Shown here: positions 6,518-12,772 of the stretch, piece after piece | How the letters are laid out: the number at the start of each line of letters is the position of its first letter | Numbering within the stretch: position 1 is the stretch's first letter | NCBI GenBank assembly: GCA_021781075.1 | Contig: JAJXXN010000038.1 | Coordinates: forward strand, 1-14,668 | DNA: 14,668 bases | Direction of reading: 5' to 3' | DNA from: Acidobacteriota bacterium | Lineage (GTDB): Bacteria > Acidobacteriota > Terriglobia > Terriglobales > Acidobacteriaceae | The notes under the pieces: model-generated | Told to the model about the DNA's origin: nothing | Databases searched by the model: none | What the model saw: the letters and a program-made list of their open reading frames with translations, nothing else | Translations under genes and position numbers: made by a program

Positions 6518-8488
6518 TCACTCAATTGTTTTCACATGCACGGTGGCCTGGGTTTCAGGAACGGAGCCGTCGTTCAACCTAACCTCCTCCGGTTTGCCTG
6601 TGAGCAGGACCTTGGGCGTGATTTTGCCCCGGGCAGGAATGAAGACGCGCGTGTTTTCGCTGTGGGCGTCGCTTGAGACGGTGAGCTTGACCTCGGCGGC
6701 GGCGTAGCCGGAGTTGGCTAGATCCACGGCGACAATCCAAGAGCCCGGGGTTGAACCAGGGCCTGGATAGACGCCCTTGATGGAGAAATCGGGGAGTCCC
6801 TTGTCGGCATCGATCCAATCAGCAAGAAGCCAATTGATCTCACGGCCGGTGGCGGCTTGCGTCAGCGCCTGTTCAAAGCTTGCCTCCACGTCGGCAGGGT
6901 TATTGCCCTTGGGTTCCGCGCGCAGCACGGCGGAGAGCGCGCCGTCGCCGACGACGTCGCGGAGCATCCAGAAGACATAGTCTGCCTTGTTGCGGGTGTA
7001 AACCGGACGGTACGCGGTGGCGAGCGGCTCACCGTCACTGGCTCCCGGGCTTTCCGGTTCTTCAAGCGCAAGGGATTGGCGGCCGGCTTCGAGCAGGCGC
7101 ATGGCGGCCTCGTGACCGTGCTGTTTTTCAAGCCAGAGGGATGCGATGAAGCAGGCAAGTCCCTCGTTGAGCCAGAGAGGCCGGGCATCGTAGTCGCCCT
7201 TTCCAGCCATGAGCCACGCGTGGGTAAGGGAGTGGGCGAGGGCCATCTCGATGCCGTCAATCCGCGCGGCGCCATCGCGCTGCTCATCGTCGTCTAGCGG
7301 CGCAACGAGAAGCGCGGCACTTTCAAAGGGTGCGTCGCCGCTTTCGGGCAGTTCCAGCACGTTGAGTCGTGCATCCGGCTGCTGGCCCAGCCAGTTGGAG
7401 AGGAAGGGCGTGACGTCGGAGGCGGCAATGCTCCAGGGATCGATGAGGTCTTTTGCCGCAGCCAGGTCGCGTGGCATGAGCCAGAGGCGGAGCTTGCCGG
7501 CCTCGTGCAGCGCGCGCTGGGTGACGAAGAGATTTGGCTCGTCATAGCCCAGTTTGAGCGGGGAGAGAGAGCCGTGGGCAATGCCGACGACCTCGCGGTC
7601 GGAGTGGGCGTCCTTGAAGGTGAGCTGGATCTGCCGACCGTTGACGAAGGCGGTCAGATTGCCTTCGCCGGGAGCGTACTCGATGGTGAGCTGGAGGCTG
7701 AAGTCCATGCCGGCATTCTGGCGGCGATGCAGGGCGAGCACATCAAATAGTTTTGCCTGTTCGCCAAGCAAGACCGGCTGCGCCGCCACCGGGTACCACG
7801 CCACGTTGCCATAGCCACGCAAGCCTGTGAACGCGGTGCTGATCCGGTCCCAGTCGGAGTGCTGTGCAAGCCCGTCAGGAGTGCCGATGGCGGTGAGGCG
7901 GTCGGCTGCCTGGGGGACGATGCCGGAGTAGAGGAGGTCAAGCCGTGTGGTTGCGCCGGGAGCGAGTGGTGAGGCCAGCGGCAGCGTGATTTCAGTGAGC
8001 AGGCCAGTGTGGTCGGCGTCGGAGTGGATTTTGGCCGTGGTGAATTTGACCTCTTGCTCGCCCGCAGGAGCAATGACGCGCGCCGAGTCCCAATGGAGAG
8101 TGGAGCTGATCTGGAGGCGCAGCTCGTTGAGCGGTGTATTGCCGTCATTGCGCAACGTGAGCCCTGCGCGCACCGCCATCGACTGCTCCCGCGGCCGCAA
8201 GCGAAGGTCCAATGCGAGGGCCGTGATGCGCTCAGCTTGCCGGGTGGGGTTGGCTTTGGCCTCGTCGGCAAGGACGGCCTCAAGGGCTTCACCGCTGGCA
8301 ATGGTTTCGCCGCTTGGGGGCTGGCTTTGCACGGTGGAGGTGTCATCGTTTTCAGAGCGGGAGAAGATAACCGTGCCATGTAGCTGCTGTGTTTGCGGCA
8401 CCGGGGCCGGATTTGGCTTTTGCGATGGCTGCTGGGCAAACGAGAAGATCGACAGGAGGGGCAGGAGAACGGAGACTGGGAACTTCAT
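6518..8488 (-). CDS. Secreted M1-peptidase-like protein with degenerate active site
   Basis: This 656-residue exported protein has a signal peptide (KFPVSVLLPLLSIFSFAQ, cleavage near 19) and a Pro/Gln-rich linker. An N-terminal beta-sandwich follows (about 85-310), like the first domain of M1 aminopeptidases, then an M1-type catalytic domain (about 375-560) and a C-terminal beta domain (about 565-656). The zinc site reads H419-S420-L421-T422-H423, then 18 residues, then E442 in LWLNEG. This is the exact gluzincin spacing of HExxH-18-E with the catalytic glutamate replaced by serine (codon TCC at 7229-7231). Zinc binding may persist, but peptidase chemistry by the usual mechanism should not. 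No GxMEN exopeptidase motif is seen. The frame is intact over its full length, so it is a pseudoenzyme and not a decayed gene. It starts within the stop of rlmB (ATGA). Confidence 0.85.
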   Translation of the reverse strand: MKFPVSVLLPLLSIFSFAQQPSQKPNPAPVPQTQQLHGTVIFSRSENDDTSTVQSQPPSGETIASGEALEAVLADEAKANPTRQAERITALALDLRLRPREQSMAVRAGLTLRNDGNTPLNELRLQISSTLHWDSARVIAPAGEQEVKFTTAKIHSDADHTGLLTEITLPLASPLAPGATTRLDLLYSGIVPQAADRLTAIGTPDGLAQHSDWDRISTAFTGLRGYGNVAWYPVAAQPVLLGEQAKLFDVLALHRRQNAGMDFSLQLTIEYAPGEGNLTAFVNGRQIQLTFKDAHSDREVVGIAHGSLSPLKLGYDEPNLFVTQRALHEAGKLRLWLMPRDLAAAKDLIDPWSIAASDVTPFLSNWLGQQPDARLNVLELPESGDAPFESAALLVAPLDDDEQRDGAARIDGIEMALAHSLTHAWLMAGKGDYDARPLWLNEGLACFIASLWLEKQHGHEAAMRLLEAGRQSLALEEPESPGASDGEPLATAYRPVYTRNKADYVFWMLRDVVGDGALSAVLRAEPKGNNPADVEASFEQALTQAATGREINWLLADWIDADKGLPDFSIKGVYPGPGSTPGSWIVAVDLANSGYAAAEVKLTVSSDAHSENTRVFIPARGKITPKVLLTGKPEEVRLNDGSVPETQATVHVKTIE

Positions 8489-9294
8489 GAGCCGAGGCCT
8501 TTCTGCTTTTTTGGCTTGGAGGGCGCGGAGGAGGCTGCGTGTGCTGATGAGCCGGCAGCACGGCGCTGACGAAAGGCCTCATAAAGCACGACTGCGCCCG
8601 CAGCGGAGACATTGAGGGAGCTGACGCCCCCGGCCATGGGGATGCGCAGAAGATGGTCGCAGGACCTGCGCGTCAGTTCGTGCAGCCCTTCGCCCTCGCG
8701 CCCTAGTACCAGCACGCAGTCGCCGGTGTAGTCGAAGCGGTCGTAATCCTGCGTGCCTCGCTCGTCCAGCCCGATGACCCAGAGGTTTTGCTTTTTGAGT
8801 TCCTCCAGCGCGCGCACCAGGTTCACCACGCGGGCGATGCGCAGGTGCTCGGCCGCGCCCGCGCTGGCCTTGACCGCAACGGCGCTGAGCGGGGCCGAGC
8901 GGCGCTCGGTGAGCAGGATGCCATCCACGCCTGCGCCGTCGGCCACACGCAGCAGCGCGCCGAGATTTTGCGGGTCCTCAACGCCGTCTAGGGCGAGCAC
9001 GAGACGGGGCAAGGGTTTGCCGCCGGTGGTGGTGATGGGCTCGTAGAGGTCCTCAAGCGCAAGCATCTGTTGGGGCCTGACAAAGGCAACAATGCCCTGA
9101 TGCGCCTCTGTCACGGCTAGCTGCGTGAGCTGCTCCCGCGCTTCGCTACGCACCCGGATCCCACGCTCGCGGCAAACGGCAACCAACTCCTCAACACGCT
9201 TTGAGGCGTCGCGGGCGGCTATCACCTGGTCGAAGCGGCGTCGACCGGCCTTGAGCGCCTCCTCGATCGGATGGACTCCGTATAAAACTTCCAT
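8485..9294 (-). CDS. rlmB: 23S rRNA (guanosine-2'-O-)-methyltransferase RlmB / SpoU-TrmH family
   Basis: This SPOUT-fold enzyme methylates the 2'-OH of a guanosine using S-adenosylmethionine; the RlmB target is G2251 in 23S rRNA by E. coli numbering. From ATG 9294 it has 269 residues. The N-terminal substrate-binding domain starts at MEVLYGVHPIEEALKAG. The three SpoU motifs are DPQNLGALLR (107-116), LVLGREGEGL (195-204) and IPMAGGVSSLNVSAAGAV (218-235). The C-terminal 25 residues are an A/S/K-rich tail not typical of the core family. The frame extends to an ATG at 9357 that would add 21 residues. That ATG lies inside a plausible promoter, and RlmB proteins usually begin at the conserved M-x-YGxHPVxEAL, so the shorter form is chosen. 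Its last bases overlap the downstream M1-like gene by ATGA. Assignment to RlmB rather than another TrmH paralogue is likely but not certain. Confidence 0.92.
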   Translation of the reverse strand: MEVLYGVHPIEEALKAGRRRFDQVIAARDASKRVEELVAVCRERGIRVRSEAREQLTQLAVTEAHQGIVAFVRPQQMLALEDLYEPITTTGGKPLPRLVLALDGVEDPQNLGALLRVADGAGVDGILLTERRSAPLSAVAVKASAGAAEHLRIARVVNLVRALEELKKQNLWVIGLDERGTQDYDRFDYTGDCVLVLGREGEGLHELTRRSCDHLLRIPMAGGVSSLNVSAAGAVVLYEAFRQRRAAGSSAHAASSAPSKPKKQKGLGS

Positions 9295-9336
9295 AGCACC
9301 AGTGTAGAGGATTTTATGGGGCGAAAAGCGGTGGTG

Positions 9337-9365
9337 ATTTTTCGAATTTGACGCCATGATTTCAA
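9337..9365 (-). promoter_or_regulatory. Candidate sigma70-type promoter for rlmB
   Basis: On the minus strand TTGAAA (9360-9365) is followed after 17 bases by AAAAAT (9337-9342). The -35 matches five of six bases and the -10 four of six. Transcription would start near 9330, between the two possible rlmB start codons, which favours ATG 9294. Confidence 0.3.
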
Positions 9366-9443
9366 TGACTTACGGTGATTCAGTAGAAAGTTGATCTAAG
9401 TGGCCGCAACAATTTGGCATCATTGCGTGTCTAATGAGTTGTT

Positions 9444-10103
9444 ATGAGCCTGACAAAAGCTATTTACGCAGCATCCCCGGCAAAGGCAACGCAAGCTGAT
9501 CAGCAACTGCAGCGAGAGGAAAATCTTGCCATAGCAGCAGGACTCAAGAGGCAGGACCCGGAGCTGTTGGATCAGCTGATTGACCGATACCAGCACCGCT
9601 TGATGCGCTATCTGCTTTATTTGACAAATGACCGCTCCCTGGCAGAAGACCTGTTTCAGGAAGCCTGGATGCGGGTACTCGTGCGCGGAAGCCAGTACAA
9701 CGGCAAGGCGCGATTTGACACCTGGCTGTTCACAATTGCCCGCAACCTGGTGATCGATTTCCGCCGCAAGCGGACGACTTCGAGTTTGGATGAGCTGTTT
9801 GAAGGCGCGGGTGATGATGACCGTCCGATGAGCATTGAATTGGCGGACGACTCGCCCACGCCCTTTGAACAATGCCTGAGCGGCGAGGACCGCCAGCGGG
9901 TGAGCGAGGCACTGCACACTCTGGATCCGATCCACCGCGAGGTGATCACACTGCGCTTCCATGAGGAGATGTCGCTTGAGGAGATTGCATCGGTGACACG
10001 GGCGAATCTTTCGACGGTGAAGTCTCGGCTTTACCGTGGCATTGCGGCCTTGCGGCCGATGCTTCAAGAAAACAAAATGCCGGACGGAGTGGCTGCGGCT
10101 TGA
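9444..10103 (+). CDS. RNA polymerase sigma factor, ECF family
   Basis: This 219-residue sigma-70 family protein has only regions 2 and 4, as in extracytoplasmic function sigma factors. Region 2 spans about 44-110, with DLFQEAWMRVL (69-79, core binding) and FDTWLFTIARNLVIDFRRK (91-109, -10 recognition). An acidic linker (115-150) follows. Region 4 spans about 152-207, with the helix-turn-helix MSLEEIASVTRANLSTVKSRL (176-196) for -35 recognition. It lacks the extra C-terminal domains of SnoaL or TPR-type ECF groups. The N-terminal 25 residues are polar and probably disordered. ATG 9444 has only a weak GAG six bases upstream. The stop codon overlaps the next start as TGATG, so the downstream membrane protein is translationally coupled and is the natural candidate for its anti-sigma partner. 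Confidence 0.93.
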   Translation: MSLTKAIYAASPAKATQADQQLQREENLAIAAGLKRQDPELLDQLIDRYQHRLMRYLLYLTNDRSLAEDLFQEAWMRVLVRGSQYNGKARFDTWLFTIARNLVIDFRRKRTTSSLDELFEGAGDDDRPMSIELADDSPTPFEQCLSGEDRQRVSEALHTLDPIHREVITLRFHEEMSLEEIASVTRANLSTVKSRLYRGIAALRPMLQENKMPDGVAAA

Positions 10104-10435
10104 TGAATGTGGACAAACCCACGGGCGGCCGGCTCTATGCGGATTCGGCGCGCACGTCAGCGATTGCGCGCCAGACCAAACAGGTGGTGCTGGCCTCGCA
10201 GGGCGTGCTGGTGGACCGCAAGCTTTGCCAACAGCGCACCCGCGCGCTGGCGTTGTTTGCCGCGGCATTTATTGTTCTGGCGGTGACGCCGCTGACCTGG
10301 TGGTCCGTGGACACGGTCATGTCTGGCGAGCACCCCGGGGAAATAACAAGCCAGATCGCGTTTTGGTTCGCCACACTTTGCCCGGCGCTGATAGCCGCGG
10401 TGCTGGTTGCCGGATGGCTGCGCACGCATAAATAA
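10103..10435 (+). CDS. Small two-helix membrane protein, possible anti-sigma partner
   Basis: This 110-residue protein starts at the ATG at 10103, whose A is the last base of the sigma factor stop (TGATG). A TTG three bases earlier is not preferred. It has a polar, basic N-terminal segment (1-46) and transmembrane helices at about 47-67 and 84-106, joined by a short loop (WWSVDTVMSGEHPGE). The protein ends four residues after the second helix. Both termini should be cytoplasmic. Position and coupling are typical of an anti-sigma factor, with the N-terminal segment available to bind sigma. However, the zinc anti-sigma motif Hx3Cx2C is absent; the only cysteines are C42 and C93. No family is recognised. 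It may instead be an accessory membrane protein. Confidence 0.8.
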   Translation: MNVDKPTGGRLYADSARTSAIARQTKQVVLASQGVLVDRKLCQQRTRALALFAAAFIVLAVTPLTWWSVDTVMSGEHPGEITSQIAFWFATLCPALIAAVLVAGWLRTHK

Positions 10436-10560
10436 AAGCCGGGGTTGAGGCGAAACTAACTTGGATTTCCTGTCGTCACCCTATTAAGAAGACTGAACCC
10501 CACATGGCACAATGAGAATGGGGCAAAATCGCACCTTCAGAGGCAGGCCAGGAACCAACC
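10436..10560 (+). promoter_or_regulatory. Intergenic region with candidate ECF-type promoter
   Basis: GAAAC at 10452-10456 is followed after 17 bases by CGTC at 10474-10477, resembling the GAAC/CGTC type of ECF promoter. TATTAA at 10482-10487 with TTGGAT 15 bases upstream is a weaker sigma70-like alternative. AGGA at 10550-10553, seven bases before ATG 10561, is the likely Shine-Dalgarno of the zinc-ribbon gene. If real, the neighbouring sigma factor could drive this gene. Confidence 0.3.
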
Positions 10561-11082
10561 ATGGAGCACCCACAGGACATCAAAGTCAACGAAGATGCGC
10601 GGTTGATCCCGCTCTGGTCGATTATTGCTGCGGTGATTGCCTTCACGCTCATTGAATATTATTTCTGGGTCGTTCTTCCCGAGGAACATCGCCACATTCC
10701 ACCGCTGGGCCTGCGCATTTATCTTAACCTGAGCTGGGGCCTGATGGCGGCGCTGTATTTTCTGCTCATCGGCTATGTGAGCAAGGATGCGCCGCGCCGG
10801 GCGATGAGTGCGCGCCTGTGGATCATCCTCTGTTTTGTGATGCCGGGCGGAATCGGCGCGGTAATGTACTTCCTGTTGCGGCAGCCTCTGATATCGCGCT
10901 GCCCCTCGTGCTCAACGCATGTGGAGGGCAGCTTCCACTTCTGCCCGCAATGCGATTATCAACTGCGCGCCAGTTGCGGCCAGTGCTTTGCCTCCGTGCA
11001 CGTGACGGACCTGTACTGCACGCGTTGCGGCCATGACCTTGCGAACGACCAGATGCCGCAACGCCTTCGCTTGCTAAGCTGA
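10561..11082 (+). CDS. Membrane protein with C-terminal double zinc ribbon
   Basis: This 173-residue protein has three predicted transmembrane helices at about 18-39, 53-72 and 87-106. A soluble tail follows that holds four CxxC knuckles: C114/C117, C128/C131, C139/C142 and C153/C156. This is the arrangement of two consecutive zinc ribbons (double zinc ribbon), each built from two knuckles. The third helix ends in PGGIGAVMYFLLRQP, similar to the phospholipase-D N-terminal type membrane hairpin (PLDc_N) seen in small membrane proteins. The conserved ribbons would sit in the cytoplasm and mediate protein or nucleic-acid contacts; no catalytic residues are seen. It follows the sigma-factor pair by 125 bases and precedes the LytTR regulator by 37 bases, so it may belong to the same signalling unit. 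The exact function is unknown. Confidence 0.85.
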   Translation: MEHPQDIKVNEDARLIPLWSIIAAVIAFTLIEYYFWVVLPEEHRHIPPLGLRIYLNLSWGLMAALYFLLIGYVSKDAPRRAMSARLWIILCFVMPGGIGAVMYFLLRQPLISRCPSCSTHVEGSFHFCPQCDYQLRASCGQCFASVHVTDLYCTRCGHDLANDQMPQRLRLLS

Positions 11083-11119
11083 GGGCCGGCCGGCGGAATT
11101 AAAATCAGCAGTTGTAACC

Positions 11120-11914
11120 ATGCCCCTGACCGCGCTCATCATCGACGATGAAAAACTGGCCCGCGACGAGTTGCGGTACCTGCTGGGCGAGATGCGCGGA
11201 GTCGAGGTTATTGCCGAGGGGGCCAATGGCATTGAGGCAATCGAGCTGATTGAACAACATGGGCCGGATCTGGTTTTTCTTGATGTGCAGATGCCCGGCC
11301 TTGACGGCTTTGCGGTCTTGAAGCGGCTTCTGGCACGGGCAAAGTCGGAGCCAGCCATCCAGGTGCCGCAAATTATTTTTGCCACCGCCTATGACCAGTA
11401 TGCCGTGCGGGCCTTTGACGTAAACGCGGTGGATTATCTTCTGAAGCCCTTTGACAGCACGCGCCTGGCGAAAGCCGTGGAGCGGGCAGGGGCGCGGATC
11501 GCGGCAAAGGATGCCGTGCCCTGCGAGGAGGATCGGTTTGACTCCCTGCTGAAGATGCTGGCTGCGCAGCGAGGCGCCCCGGCGCGGGTGGTGGTCCAAT
11601 CACAAAACCGGCTGCTGCTGGTTGACCAGGCGGAGATTTGTTATGCGGCCATCGACGAGGGCGTCATCCGCGTGGTCACGAACAATTTTGAAGGGCTTTC
11701 CAAGTGCCGCACCCTCGAGGAATTGCAGGAGCAATTGGACCCCGGGGTGTTTTGGCGCGCGCACCGCGGGTTTATTGTGAACATCAACCACATTCGCGAG
11801 GTGGTGCCGTGGTTCAAGTCGAGCTACCAGTTGCGCATGAATGACAAACAGCAGAGCGAAATTCCGGTTAGCCGCGCCCAGACCAAGCGCCTGCGGGAGC
11901 TGTTTAACCTTTAG
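11120..11914 (+). CDS. LytTR-family response regulator
   Basis: This 264-residue two-domain transcription regulator has a receiver domain (1-125) with the acidic pair D9-D10, phospho-acceptor D55 in VFLDVQMPG, T89 and K109 (LKPF), so it is fully competent for phosphorylation. A linker (125-155) contains C133. A LytTR DNA-binding domain covers about 157-264, with the characteristic VVVQSQNRLLLVDQAEICY start and FWRAHRGFIVNINHIREV core. Proteins of this type (LytR, AgrA, BtsR) bind direct repeats upstream of target genes. The usual partner is a membrane LytS-type kinase, but none is encoded in this window. It lies 37 bases after the zinc-ribbon gene on the same strand and may be co-transcribed with it. 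The start ATG has no clear Shine-Dalgarno. Confidence 0.94.
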   Translation: MPLTALIIDDEKLARDELRYLLGEMRGVEVIAEGANGIEAIELIEQHGPDLVFLDVQMPGLDGFAVLKRLLARAKSEPAIQVPQIIFATAYDQYAVRAFDVNAVDYLLKPFDSTRLAKAVERAGARIAAKDAVPCEEDRFDSLLKMLAAQRGAPARVVVQSQNRLLLVDQAEICYAAIDEGVIRVVTNNFEGLSKCRTLEELQEQLDPGVFWRAHRGFIVNINHIREVVPWFKSSYQLRMNDKQQSEIPVSRAQTKRLRELFNL

Positions 11915-11981
11915 GGCTTGGGGCGCGCGCCAACCGATAAAATTTCTTGAATCATGCGACAATAGATTTGTCTGCGAGTGT

Positions 11982-12066
11982 GCGAAAGTGGCGAAATTGG
12001 CAGACGCACCAGACTTAGGATCTGGCGGGGCAACCCGTGGGGGTTCAAGTCCCCCCTTTCGCACCA
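11982..12066 (+). tRNA. tRNA-Leu (anticodon UAG)
   Basis: The 85-base gene folds as a class II tRNA. The acceptor stem is GCGAAAG paired with CTTTCGC, followed by the discriminator A and an encoded CCA end. The anticodon stem is CCAGA/TCTGG around the loop CTTAGGA, giving anticodon TAG, which reads CUA and other CUN codons. A long variable arm (CGGG/CCCG around GCAA) is diagnostic of leucine or serine tRNAs. The T arm is GGGGG TTCAAGT CCCCC. I could not identify a convincing promoter in the 67 bases upstream, so readthrough from the LytTR gene is possible. Confidence 0.96.
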
Positions 12067-12099
12067 ATCCATCCTCTGACGCCACGCTTCGCTGAAATC

Positions 12100-12136
12100 A
12101 AAAGCCCGCTGCCCTTTATGGCATTGCGGGCTTTTT
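12100..12136 (+). terminator. Strong intrinsic terminator after tRNA-Leu, probably bidirectional
   Basis: AAAAGCCCGC (12100-12109) pairs perfectly with GCGGGCTTTT (12126-12135), with an inner TGCC/GGCA stem and a CTTTAT loop. A run of five T follows on the plus strand. On the minus strand the same stem ends in TTTTGATTT, so it can also stop the leftward secreted-protein gene that ends at 12156. Confidence 0.88.
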
Positions 12137-12155
12137 GCCGCTCGGGGGATGCGCT

Positions 12156-12611
12156 TTACATGTTCTGCAGTTGGCTCATGATGTGGTCGATCGTGTGGTT
12201 TGCGTGCTCAATGTGCTTCATCGCATGGTGCTTCAAGTCGTGCGCCCAGCCGTTGTCCTCTTCCTTGTTCAGGTCCTGCCACGCGGCGTTTCCAGCCTCG
12301 CGTGCGTTGCGGAACCGGTCACCGGGCGTCAGTTTTGCATCGACGGGCGGGTGGTAGTTCAGTGGCTTGCCATCATCGATAGCGGCCTGCCGGATAAGCT
12401 GGATCGCGGCATTGATCTCATCAATCGCGTACTGCTCTTCCGCGTTGGTCTTGCCAGTCGGCGTGGGGTGCTCGAGATAGGCGCGCATCAGGCGCAGGTC
12501 GCTGAGCGCGTGCAGGTAGGCGGGGTGGTCTTGGGCTTCTGACGGGATGGCCCGGAAGCCCACAAATGCGAGCAAGGCAATGGCTGGGAGAAGGGTCTTG
12601 CGGACGTGCAT
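12156..12611 (-). CDS. His-rich secreted helical protein of unknown function
   Basis: From ATG 12611, with AGGAG nine bases upstream, the protein has 151 residues. Its signal peptide is at 1-26 (basic VRK, hydrophobic LLPAIALLAFVGF, cleavage after SEA). The frame is open further upstream to 12734, but that extension runs through the ilvE terminator hairpin and is rejected. The mature protein is predicted helical with HPAYLHALSDLRLMRAYLEHP (29-49), a helix at 61-79 and KPLNYHPPVD (82-91). Its C-terminal helix is dense in histidine (H124, H128, H129, H133, H136, H139, H143), spaced three to five residues apart. I recall the HPAYLHALSDLR and DDGK-HPPVD pattern from uncharacterised periplasmic proteins of Acidobacteria and Planctomycetes. 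Metal or heme binding by the histidines is inference. It is separated from ilvE by a terminator and should have its own promoter. Confidence 0.83.
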   Translation of the reverse strand: MHVRKTLLPAIALLAFVGFRAIPSEAQDHPAYLHALSDLRLMRAYLEHPTPTGKTNAEEQYAIDEINAAIQLIRQAAIDDGKPLNYHPPVDAKLTPGDRFRNAREAGNAAWQDLNKEEDNGWAHDLKHHAMKHIEHANHTIDHIMSQLQNM

Positions 12612-12700
12612 TTTCGTGCTCTCCTGATACTTGTGTTGCGAAGGCCCCGTCCCCGGGACAGGACGGCAGGCTTCAATCGCATGAACCCGGGGGCAAAATA

Positions 12701-12738
12701 AAAGTTGTTGCCGACGGGGAGCCACCGGCAACAACTTT
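12701..12738 (-). terminator. 13-bp perfect hairpin downstream of ilvE
   Basis: AAAGTTGTTGCCG at 12701-12713 is the exact reverse complement of 12726-12738, around a 12-base loop. On the minus strand the stem ends in CTTTTATTTT, a U-rich tract. It lies 35 bases after the ilvE stop, so it is the probable terminator of the oxidoreductase-ilvE operon. The stem is longer than most intrinsic terminators. Confidence 0.8.
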
Positions 12739-12772
12739 AAATAAAAACCAAACTGCGAGCCGATGCGCGGGC

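Noticed and set aside
9391..9419. TTGATC with TTGGCA as a promoter for the sigma factor gene
   Set aside because: At 17-base spacing the -10 position reads TTGGCA, a poor match to TATAAT. No ECF-type autoregulatory motif was found in the gap either.
9420..10268. A 282-codon minus-strand frame opposite the sigma factor
   Set aside because: It spans two plus-strand genes coupled by TGATG, and its translation is rich in H, R, P and Q with no domain pattern, as expected of antisense frames.
11915..11981. Possible promoter or terminator between the LytTR gene and tRNA-Leu
   Set aside because: GGCGCGCGCC is palindromic but has no T-run. TAAAAT and TAGATT lack a -35 at acceptable spacing, so neither can be supported.
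12647..12666. Small hairpin CCGTCC/GGACGG in the leader of the secreted His-rich gene
   Set aside because: A six-base stem in GC-rich DNA with a competing GTCCC/GGGAC pairing is expected by chance. No riboswitch or thermosensor features were seen.
12612..12734. N-terminal extension of the His-rich secreted protein to the ATG at 12734
   Set aside because: It would translate through the 13-bp hairpin, and it would bury the signal peptide that starts exactly at ATG 12611 behind AGGAG.
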